Shown here: positions 24,210 through 31,443 of the stretch, in pieces | How the letters are laid out: each line of letters begins with the position of its first letter | Numbering within the stretch: the stretch's first letter is position 1 | Assembly (NCBI GenBank): GCA_040902925.1 | Contig: JBBDWJ010000146.1 | Span: 1 to 33,163, forward strand | Direction of reading: 5' to 3' | From: JBBDWJ01 sp040902925 | GTDB lineage: Bacteria; Acidobacteriota; Terriglobia; Bryobacterales; UBA6623 | DNA: 33,163 nucleotides | The notes under the pieces: model-generated | The model's database searches: none | Told to the model about the DNA's origin: nothing | What the model saw: only the letters and a program-made list of their open reading frames with translations | Position numbers and translations under genes: made by a program

Positions 24210-25590
24210 GTTCCATCCTCGCTTCCATTGGCCTTTCCAACCCCTCGCTGAGCAGCATGCCCTCGATCTCGGCGGCGCTTTTCCAGACGCTGACCAGCTC
24301 TTGAATGTAGTCGCGCTGCAATTGCAAGACGTTTCGCTGCGCTATGAGCACTTGCGGATAGGCGGCGGCCATCCGCTGAAAATTGTTGCGGTACAATTCG
24401 TACGCCCGCTGCGCTCGGGGCAGCATTTGGTCGCGGTATCTTTCCGCCAGGCGCGCCGCGACTTCGTAGTCCTGATAGACCCCGGCCAGACGCGAGCGAA
24501 GCGCCAGGCGCACGCGATCGGTTTCGCGCTCCGCCACTTCGACTTGGCCCCGCGCGGCCTCGATCGCTCCCTTGTTGCGGTTAAACACCGGGATCTCTAT
24601 CCCAACATCGAAGAAGCCGACAATGCCGACGGGGCGAAGGTCCGCGCCCAGGAAGGGATGATATTTGAAGCCGCCGCGCACCAGAATGTCGGGGATGGTT
24701 TCCACTTTCTCGCGCTCCAGCGCGGCCGTGGCGCGCATAACGCCGGCGGCGGCGATTTTCACCTCCGGGCTTGCGTCAAGGATTTTTTGCAGGGCGCCGT
24801 CTTTTTCGAGTGCCGGAAAGGCCTCGATGTCGCCTGCCAACGGCGTGATCTGGAGCGTTGGATCGCCTGCCACGGCGGCGAGCTGGCGCCAAACGCGCTG
24901 CTGCTCGATTTCCGCCTTCGTGAGCGCCACCTCCACCTGCTGCGCTTCAATTTCTATCTGCAGGACGTCGGGCCGGTCGGCCTGGCCGACATTGGCAAGC
25001 TCCTGCGAAATCGCCACCGCTTCGTTAGCGAGTTCCGCCAGCCGGCGCTGGACTTCCAGGACCCGCTCGGCCCCCAATGCCTGATAGAAAAGCCCACGCA
25101 CGGCCGTCAGCACGCGATAGCGCTGTGCTTCTTCCGAGGCCCGCGCCTGCGCTTCCTGTTGCGAGTAGACATCGCGGCTGAGGCGCAGCTTTCCGGCCGT
25201 GACGATGCGCTGCTCGCCGAACATGCCGATCTCACCGCCGCGGAATGTCTGATTCGGAGTATTGTCGTCGCCGAGGACGCCGATGACCGGGTTGGGATAC
25301 GTGCCGGCCTGGCGTGTGAGCCCGCGCGTTTCCTTCACGGTGGCCGCTGCCTGCGCGAGCGTCGGGTTCTTGGCGAGCGCCAATTCTTCGAGGTCTCTCA
25401 GGCTGAGTGCGCCGCCCGCCGCGGGAGGGGCCGCAGCCAGTGCGCGTGCGGGTTCATGCGAGGTGTGGTCCTGCGGATGGCCGGGACTAGCGGCTCCCCC
25501 TTGCTCGACGGTCTGGCCGCGCACCGCGATAACCGCCACCGAGCAGCAGAGCAGAAAAATAGCGAACGGGGATCGTAGCATGTCCCTCAT
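24184..25590 (-). CDS. TolC/CusC-like outer-membrane efflux protein
   Basis: A 468-residue protein. A signal peptide lies at residues 1-25 (SPFAIFLLCCSVAVIAVRGQ). Two repeats of long helices, about 65-245 and 260-455, have the outer-membrane efflux pattern: LEELALAKNPTLAQAAATVK, then EIPVFNRNKGAIEAARGQVE. It forms the outer-membrane channel of a tripartite pump, probably for metal export given the adjacent copper oxidase. ATG 25590 is preferred, because GAGGAG lies five bases upstream; ATG 25593 is two bases from the same site. The last eight residues (PQMDTNEH) come from the decamer array, so the original C-terminus may have been replaced. No RND or membrane-fusion gene is visible. Confidence 0.85.
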   Translation of the reverse strand: MRDMLRSPFAIFLLCCSVAVIAVRGQTVEQGGAASPGHPQDHTSHEPARALAAAPPAAGGALSLRDLEELALAKNPTLAQAAATVKETRGLTRQAGTYPNPVIGVLGDDNTPNQTFRGGEIGMFGEQRIVTAGKLRLSRDVYSQQEAQARASEEAQRYRVLTAVRGLFYQALGAERVLEVQRRLAELANEAVAISQELANVGQADRPDVLQIEIEAQQVEVALTKAEIEQQRVWRQLAAVAGDPTLQITPLAGDIEAFPALEKDGALQKILDASPEVKIAAAGVMRATAALEREKVETIPDILVRGGFKYHPFLGADLRPVGIVGFFDVGIEIPVFNRNKGAIEAARGQVEVAERETDRVRLALRSRLAGVYQDYEVAARLAERYRDQMLPRAQRAYELYRNNFQRMAAAYPQVLIAQRNVLQLQRDYIQELVSVWKSAAEIEGMLLSEGLERPMEARMEPQMDTNEH

Positions 25591-25745
25591 CATGACTCCT
25601 CAACGGCCGGCCCTGATTCGATTTCCGGCGCGTGTGATTTGGAAAGTGGCAGGATCTCTCAGCCCCCAGGCTGTGAGCAGGTGGAAGCTCATTGTAACGT
25701 TGGCCGTGAGTTGCGGTTTGCGGTTTCGATTACGCCGGGCCGGCC

Positions 25746-25930
25746 CTAGCCCGGATGTTTCACAAGGAGTCGGCTGCGAGGCGTGAGAAGCCCGCGTCTA
25801 CGGCGTTGCGCTCGGTTGCCGTGCTCACCGTACTGTCCAAGTACGCCTCCGCGCGCCAACCTTCGCGCGCCTTGTATCCACGGGCTTCTAACGCCTCTCG
25901 CCGCGACCCCTTGTGAAACATCCGGGCTAG
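25746..25930. mobile_element. 185-bp long inverted-repeat element (MITE-like)
   Basis: The outer 22 bp are perfect complements: CTAGCCCGGATGTTTCACAA (start 25746) against its reverse complement ending at 25930. Inner arms also pair (GAGGCGTGAGAAGCCCG at 25778-25794 against the right arm starting at 25881, about one mismatch). The centre (25795-25880) pairs imperfectly around GTACTGTCCAAGTAC. The whole could fold as one long hairpin. It ends five bases from the multicopper oxidase stop. I recall closely similar intergenic sequences in Acidobacteria and other soil bacteria, commonly mis-called as short genes; that is memory, not a search. Confidence 0.9.
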
Positions 25931-25935
25931 CGCCC

Positions 25936-27342
25936 TCAGCCTTGTGCTTCGGATCGCTCGCGCCGCCGCCGGCCGATCTCGTCGAACAAGTCGGGGGGAA
26001 GCACTCGCACCAGCGTCATCATGCCCATCATCGACGCCGTCCATTCCGCGCGCAAGGCGTAGGTTTCGGGCTTGTTGATGAGGTGATCCATGGGCATCCA
26101 CATGTCTTGCGGAAACCCGGGGACCTTCTTGGACGCGGGGGTGTGGTGGGCGTGGTCCTGCGACGTTGCGGCTGCCTGCGCAGGGGCGGGGTGTCCCAGC
26201 GCATGAGCCGTGGCGCGTTCGCGCTCGGTTCCATGGCCCAGGCCGCGTCCGAATGCCGGCCCAAGCTCTTCACCGGTTGCGCCGCCCGCGCTGACCATCC
26301 CCATGCCTTCTTCCATGCCCATGCCGGTGTGCAGCCCTTCGCCGCCGTGGCTCATGGGCCCAACCATCGAGACCATCTGGTTCATCATGTGATGCGGCAG
26401 ATGGCAGTGCAGCATCCAGTCGCCGATGTATTTGGCGTCGAACTCGACGACGCGCGCCTGCGCCACGGCGACCAGCTCGGTGTTGCCCGGCGTCCAGGCT
26501 GCTTCGGGAATGCGGCCGCCTTCGGTGCCGGTGGTGACCCACTGGTGGCCGTGCATGTGCATCGGGTGATGGTCCATGCCCATGTTGACGAACCGGATGC
26601 GCACGCGCTCGCCCGGCTTGCACAGCAGCGGCGTGATGTCGGGGCCGGTCCTGCCGTTCATCGTCAGCCAGTTGAACTCCATCGACAGCGTGTTGGGCAC
26701 GGAGTTGTTGGGCAGCAGCGCCCATTCCTGCAGGATGAAGGCATAGTCACGCGAGACGTGCGGCTCATAAGGAGTTTTGGGGTGAACGATGAAAAAGCCG
26801 ATCATGCCGAGCATCTCTTGCATCGGCATGTGCGAGTGATAAAAGAACGTGCCGTGCTGATGCACCGTGAACTCGTAAACGAAGCGTCCGCCGGGCTGAA
26901 CCGGGTCCATCGAGACGCCGGGAACGCCGTCCATGGCGATCGGCACTTCAAGGCCGTGCCAGTGGACCGCCGAGATTTCCGGCAGGCGGTTTTCGAAAAC
27001 GATGCGGACGCGATCGCCCTCGTTGATTTCGATCGTCGGCCCCGGCATGCTGCCGTTGAAGCCCCACACATCGACAGTTTTTCCGGGCAGGAAGTCGCGC
27101 TTGACCGGCTCGGCAATGAGCTGGAATTCCTTGACGCCGTCGACCCAAGTCCAGGGCAGCTTGGGAACGTCGGGCGTTTCGACCAGCACCGGATCGCCGG
27201 CATATTTTTCGCCGCTGCGCTCTGGAGAATCTTCGGCGCGTGGCGGTGAAGGCTCTGCCGCGCCCGCAACTTTGCGCCCGGCCAGCAGGCCGCCGCCCAT
27301 CCAGGCGAAACGTTGCAGGAAATCTCTTCGGGCTTTAGCCAT
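25936..27342 (-). CDS. Multicopper oxidase, CopA/CumA-like, Tat-exported
   Basis: A 468-residue periplasmic enzyme. A twin-arginine-like signal (KARRDFLQRFAW, R5/R6) starts at residue 1. Copper sites are HWHG (127-130), HSH (169-171), HPMHMHGH (259-266) and HCHLPHHMMNQM (312-323), together forming the type 1 and trinuclear centres. A Met/His-rich segment (about 335-390, GMGMEEGMGM and HAHH) suggests copper binding. These enzymes oxidise Cu(I) or protect the periplasm from copper. The TolC-like gene lies downstream on the same strand, separated by 342 bp that include the 185-bp element. ATG 27342 has only a weak ribosome-binding site. Confidence 0.93.
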   Translation of the reverse strand: MAKARRDFLQRFAWMGGGLLAGRKVAGAAEPSPPRAEDSPERSGEKYAGDPVLVETPDVPKLPWTWVDGVKEFQLIAEPVKRDFLPGKTVDVWGFNGSMPGPTIEINEGDRVRIVFENRLPEISAVHWHGLEVPIAMDGVPGVSMDPVQPGGRFVYEFTVHQHGTFFYHSHMPMQEMLGMIGFFIVHPKTPYEPHVSRDYAFILQEWALLPNNSVPNTLSMEFNWLTMNGRTGPDITPLLCKPGERVRIRFVNMGMDHHPMHMHGHQWVTTGTEGGRIPEAAWTPGNTELVAVAQARVVEFDAKYIGDWMLHCHLPHHMMNQMVSMVGPMSHGGEGLHTGMGMEEGMGMVSAGGATGEELGPAFGRGLGHGTERERATAHALGHPAPAQAAATSQDHAHHTPASKKVPGFPQDMWMPMDHLINKPETYALRAEWTASMMGMMTLVRVLPPDLFDEIGRRRRERSEAQG

Positions 27343-27563
27343 GGTTGTTTCTCAAGGTAATCAGGGTAATCAGGGAAGACCCAAACGGGGAAAGCGCCAA
27401 CCGCGATCCGTACCGTGAAATTACGACGCTTGCCGGGAATGGCCGGTTCCGTAATGCGGCGGCGTTTACAAGCGTCTCATCGCAGGTTCACGCATGCGGC
27501 ATCTGAGCGGGATCATCAAGAAACGTTGGACTGGGCCGCGGCGGAATCAAATCAAACACCAGG
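27343..27563. other. Intergenic region upstream of the multicopper oxidase
   Basis: About 220 bp. GGTAATCAG is tandemly repeated at about 27356-27374. No gene is supported. It must contain the oxidase promoter; no copper-regulator site could be recognised by eye. Confidence 0.4.
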
Positions 27564-30326
27564 CTAGAGGCCGCCGCCCGACTCCGGCTTTCCCGGGCCG
27601 CGGTTCGCGGAAGCCTCGGGTTGGACGGTGAGGTAATTGCCTTCGTGGATGCGGGAGTTCCGCAGGCCGTTCCAAGCCCGGAGTTGATCGACGGTGACGC
27701 CGAAGCGTTTGGCGATGTCTTCCAGAGTATCGCCGCGGCGGATGCGGTAGCGTCCCGCCGGCGTTGAGCTGTTGGATCGAATGGTGAGGAATTGGCCGGC
27801 GGTGATCTGGCTGCCATCCAGGCTGTTCCAGGACTGGAGATCTTCCACTGACACGTCGTAGCGGCGTGCAATTTCCACGAGATTGTCGCCGCGGCGGATG
27901 CGGTAGCGTTCCGCTGAAGCGGCCGTGGAAGGGACCCGCGCGGCAGGCTCGGCGGATGCAGTGGTGTTTGATTCAGGGCGTGAGCCACGCGCGCCCGGCG
28001 TACCAATGTTCAAGTATTCGCCGGCCGTGATCCTGCTGTTGCGCAATCCGTTCCAAGCCTTGAGCTGATCGACCGTCACGTTGTGGCGCTGCGCGATGGC
28101 GTCCAGGTTGTCGCCTTGGCGGATGCGATAGCGCTGCTGGCCGCTGGGCGCCGCGGCCGATGGCTCGGGCGTCGTCGAAGCGGCAACGGCACGTTGGGCA
28201 TTCGACTGCCGCTGGGGAACGGCGCTCGAAACCCGCAAGGTGTCGCCGGCCTGTATCCGATTACTTCGCAGGCCGTTCCAGGCCTTCAAGTCGTCGACAG
28301 AAACTCCGTAGCGGCTCGCGATCGTCGCCAGATTATCCCCGTTGCGAATCTGATGGGAACCGCCGGCCGCAGCCGCGGCGGACGAACCGCGCGGGTTGGA
28401 ACCGGGAACCCGCAGTACCTGCCCGACGTTAATGCTGTTGCCGCGCAGCCTGTTCCAGGATTTCAAGTCCGGCACGCTGACCCGATAACGCGAAGCGATA
28501 GCGCTCAGATTGTCTCCGCGGCGCACGGTGTACTGGCCCGAAGGCGCCGGCCCGGGATCAGACGATGCGGCGTACGTCTCACCGCCATTACCTCCACCGC
28601 TACTGCTGCCGGGCGCCCGAACGTTCAGATACCGCCCCGCGCGTATCCGCGAATTCGGCAGCCCGTTCCAGGCCATTAGCTGCTGTACGCCCACTCCGAA
28701 ACGGCTGGCGATCGCGCCAAGGGTGTCGCCACGGCCAATGCGGTAGCGTCCCGTCCCGCCGTCCACCAAACCACCCGCGCGGCCCCCGCCGCCCGAGCCG
28801 CCATAAACCTCGATCTTGGTCTTGGCTGGAATCGTCAGCCACATTCCCGCGGCCGGTTCCTTGATCTCGTTCAGCTCGGCGATTTCGGCTTCCCGGACGT
28901 TGTAACGCTTCGCGACAGCGGCAAGCGTTTCACCGTCACGGAGCGGGTGCCTCCTCCAACTCGCGCGCTTGTCTTCGGGGAGATACGCGATCTGTTCCTG
29001 GAACTGATCGGCGGTCCCCACGGGCAGCCGCAGCTCATAGCCGAACGGCGGCGTCGAGGAACGCAGTAGGGCGGGGTTCAATTGCCTGATCGTAGCCGGA
29101 GTCGAATCGGTCAGGTCCGCGAGCAAGTCGAACGATATTTCCGAGTTCGCCGGGACCGAGTCGTAGGTTAGCGGCGGCGCGGGGTCAGGCGTGCCCAGAT
29201 TGTACAAATGCTGGTTCTTGGTGAGGTAGGCAAAGGCCAGGATGATCGGAACGTAGTTGCGGGTTTCGCGCCGCAGCAGGCGCTGATCGCTGTGCGCCCA
29301 ATAGTCGCGCGAGCCCGAGCGTTTAATGGCGCGCGCCACGCGCCCGGGTCCGCCGTTGTAGGCGGCCATGGCCAGGTACCAGTCGCCGAATTCGATGTAG
29401 AGATCCTTGAGATGACGCGCCGCGGCCCGAGTCGCCTTTTCGGGATCGAAGCGTTCTTCGACATTGTTGTCGTGCCTTAAGCCGTATTGGCGGCCGCGGA
29501 AGGACATGAATTGCCACATCCCCGTGGCGCGCGCCCACGACTTCGCTTTTGGCATGAAACCGGATTCGGCCTGCGCCAAGTGGAACAGTTCCTTAGGCAC
29601 CCCTTCTTCTTCCAGGATGCGCTCGATCATGCCGCGGTAGGCTGCGCCTCGATCCATCGTGGCGCGGTAGGTTTTCAACCCGCGGCCGCTCGAGAAGTAA
29701 TTGATCAGCTTGATGACTTGAGCATTCAGCACCAGCGGCAGGTCCGACACCGTGCGGCGCAGCGTCTCTTCGCGGCTTTCGGCCAGGGTGTAATCCTCGG
29801 GGATCGGCGTCTCGGTAAGCTCTTCCAGCAGAGTAGGCTCTTCGGCGGTCTCTTCGGCGGCCGAAAATTCCGCGGAAAAGCGATTAGCCTCGAACTCCAG
29901 GCCCGCGAAGTACAGCCGCGTGGCGCGTTCCTCGGGCGTCATCGACTCCCAGCCAGGCAGCGTACCTGCGGCGGCGCCGGCGTCGGATGGCCGGCCGGAC
30001 CTTTCGCCCAAGTCCGCGGGCGTGGAGTCGATTGCGAGCGTTGACGAATGAGGTGTCGCGGTTGGAACGGGCGTGATGGCGGCGTCGCTTGCAGGGTTAG
30101 AGCCGGTTGAGACAGCGTCTTGTCCCGGATCGGGAGATGCAGATGTAGTTGCAACTCCCACTGGATAAGGAATCGGGGCCGCATCCGCAGGGCCGGCCGG
30201 AGCCGGCGGCGGATGCGTGCCGGCGACGCGCGAACTTCTCCCGCAGGATGCCAGTACAAGACACCCAGCGACGACCACGCTGAGCCAAAGAGTCCGTGTT
30301 TCGCAGTTTTCGTGGAAGGTCGGCAT
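27564..30326 (-). CDS. MltD-like lytic transglycosylase lipoprotein with seven LysM domains
   Basis: A 920-residue lipoprotein. The signal peptide ends in a lipobox LASC with C28. A low-complexity linker follows (30-130). The SLT transglycosylase domain (about 232-350) has catalytic E254 in AQAESGF, GMWQFMSFRGRQYGL, and AAYNGGPGRV. Seven LysM units lie at about 459-500, 527-570, 598-640, 657-699, 732-774, 807-849 and 859-902, each with the (R/N)GDxLxxIA pattern. A degenerate LysM-like stretch is at 390-440. MltD usually carries two or three, so this one binds peptidoglycan unusually tightly or processively. It cleaves glycan strands in the periplasm. ATG 30326 has CGGAG close upstream. Confidence 0.93.
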   Translation of the reverse strand: MPTFHENCETRTLWLSVVVAGCLVLASCGRSSRVAGTHPPPAPAGPADAAPIPYPVGVATTSASPDPGQDAVSTGSNPASDAAITPVPTATPHSSTLAIDSTPADLGERSGRPSDAGAAAGTLPGWESMTPEERATRLYFAGLEFEANRFSAEFSAAEETAEEPTLLEELTETPIPEDYTLAESREETLRRTVSDLPLVLNAQVIKLINYFSSGRGLKTYRATMDRGAAYRGMIERILEEEGVPKELFHLAQAESGFMPKAKSWARATGMWQFMSFRGRQYGLRHDNNVEERFDPEKATRAAARHLKDLYIEFGDWYLAMAAYNGGPGRVARAIKRSGSRDYWAHSDQRLLRRETRNYVPIILAFAYLTKNQHLYNLGTPDPAPPLTYDSVPANSEISFDLLADLTDSTPATIRQLNPALLRSSTPPFGYELRLPVGTADQFQEQIAYLPEDKRASWRRHPLRDGETLAAVAKRYNVREAEIAELNEIKEPAAGMWLTIPAKTKIEVYGGSGGGGRAGGLVDGGTGRYRIGRGDTLGAIASRFGVGVQQLMAWNGLPNSRIRAGRYLNVRAPGSSSGGGNGGETYAASSDPGPAPSGQYTVRRGDNLSAIASRYRVSVPDLKSWNRLRGNSINVGQVLRVPGSNPRGSSAAAAAGGSHQIRNGDNLATIASRYGVSVDDLKAWNGLRSNRIQAGDTLRVSSAVPQRQSNAQRAVAASTTPEPSAAAPSGQQRYRIRQGDNLDAIAQRHNVTVDQLKAWNGLRNSRITAGEYLNIGTPGARGSRPESNTTASAEPAARVPSTAASAERYRIRRGDNLVEIARRYDVSVEDLQSWNSLDGSQITAGQFLTIRSNSSTPAGRYRIRRGDTLEDIAKRFGVTVDQLRAWNGLRNSRIHEGNYLTVQPEASANRGPGKPESGGGL

Positions 30327-30361
30327 GAGCTCCGTTGAACGAGCCAGAACACCTGCCGTAC

Positions 30362-30381
30362 AGCACCATAGCCATGGTGCT
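30362..30381. promoter_or_regulatory. Palindrome in the divergent mltD-like/nucleotidyltransferase promoter region
   Basis: AGCACCAT (30362-30369) and ATGGTGCT (30374-30381) are exact complements around AGCC. It lies 36 bp upstream of the transglycosylase ATG and 170 bp before the nucleotidyltransferase. It is a candidate binding site for an unidentified regulator. Part of it can also be read as codons in an unused frame. Confidence 0.6.
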
Positions 30382-30553
30382 CTACTTAGGAAAGCCTAGA
30401 TCCTACCAGACTCAACCAGGCAGGTCAACGAACAGTTCCCCCCCTTTTAAGATCGACTGGGTGAGAGGGAAACCTCCGTCTGCTCAAGCAGTTCCGATTG
30501 ATTTCGAGCGGCCGCGAAGGCGGTTTGGGGCCGACGTTCGTGGTATACCCATT

Positions 30554-31291
30554 ATGATGGATCGCTCCACAATTACCAAGGCAGTTGTTCTTGCCGCCGG
30601 CCGCGGCACCCGCATGAAGTCGTTGACCGACGATTGCCCCAAGCCCATGCTGCCGCTCTCGGGCCGGCCGTTGCTCGCCCACTTGACCGAGCGCATGGAA
30701 GAGGCGGGCGTGCGCGAAATTCTGGTCATCACCGGATATAAGGCCCATGTCGTCGAGGACTACTTTCGCGAGCACCCGCCCGCGTCGGTGAAACTCTCTT
30801 ACCGGCTTCAGGAACCACAGAATGGCACCGGCAGCGCCGCGTTGCTGGGGCGCGAATTCGTAGGCAACGATCCGTTCCTGCTCACCTTTGGCGACATTCT
30901 CGTCGATACCGAAACCTACCGCACGATGTTCCGGCTGTTCGCGGGCGCCGAAGCCGTCCTAGCCGTCAAACACGTTGACGACCCGTACCAGGGGGCCGCC
31001 GTGTACGTCGAAGGCGGCCGCGTGACCAAAATCATCGAAAAACCGCCCCAGGGGACCTCCGCCACAAACTGGAACAACGCCGGCATTTACTGTGTAGGAT
31101 CAGGCATCTTCGATGAGCTTGCCCGGGTCCAACTCTCGCCGCGCGGCGAATATGAGCTGACCGACGCGATTCACCAGATGCTCGCCGCCGGCGTGCAATT
31201 CGGCTGGCACGAAATCAAGGGATTCTGGAGAGACGTGGGGCGGCCGGAAGATTTGCCGCAGGCCGAAGGCTACTTGCGCGGCGAGCGGTAG
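30554..31291 (+). CDS. Sugar-phosphate nucleotidyltransferase (RmlA/GalU-like)
   Basis: A 245-residue enzyme. N-terminal KAVVLAAGRGTRMKSLTDDCPKP contains the GxGTRM nucleotide loop and the PKP lysine (K30). The Mg-binding LTFGDILVDTE follows at about 113-123, then NWNNAGIYCVGSGIF and the C-terminal EIKGFWRDVGRPEDLPQAE. Such enzymes join a sugar 1-phosphate to UTP, dTTP or GTP to give activated sugars for polysaccharide or LPS. It has no left-handed beta-helix domain, so it is a short, single-function type. The exact sugar and nucleotide cannot be read. ATG 30554 and ATG 30557 are tandem; an open frame extends 73 codons upstream but lacks conservation. Confidence 0.9.
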   Translation: MMDRSTITKAVVLAAGRGTRMKSLTDDCPKPMLPLSGRPLLAHLTERMEEAGVREILVITGYKAHVVEDYFREHPPASVKLSYRLQEPQNGTGSAALLGREFVGNDPFLLTFGDILVDTETYRTMFRLFAGAEAVLAVKHVDDPYQGAAVYVEGGRVTKIIEKPPQGTSATNWNNAGIYCVGSGIFDELARVQLSPRGEYELTDAIHQMLAAGVQFGWHEIKGFWRDVGRPEDLPQAEGYLRGER

Positions 31292-31443
31292 CCATCGAGC
31301 GAATCCACGGGCCGGAAGACGCCGCCCGCGGATCGATCTGGAAAGGGCTTTATGGGCCGGAAAAACCCTGCAACGCCTTAACGCGTATCGCGCGAGACCG
31401 GCGGCCGGGCGAAACAGGCAGCCGGGCGAAACCGCGGCGGCTA

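Larger units (their letters stand above)
23933..24214. repeat. Inverted-repeat-bounded intergenic element (about 280 bp)
   Basis: GGAACCACGGATGAACACGG (from 23933) reappears in reverse orientation at 24192-24214 with 20 of 23 matches. Between them are two hairpins, 24071-24087 (TCGGCGC/GCGCCGA) and 24089-24110 (GGACCGG/CCGGTCC), and the decamer array. It resembles a small non-autonomous repeat. The right arm lies inside the last codons of the TolC-like gene. Confidence 0.65.

Noticed and set aside
24010..25578. Long plus-strand frame opposite the TolC-like gene
   Set aside because: Shadow of the efflux gene; its first part is made by the decamer repeat (QQYSAVFSSVQQFSSV).
25783..27249. Plus-strand frame beginning in the inverted-repeat element
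   Set aside because: The first residues come from the palindromic element and the rest is antisense to the multicopper oxidase.
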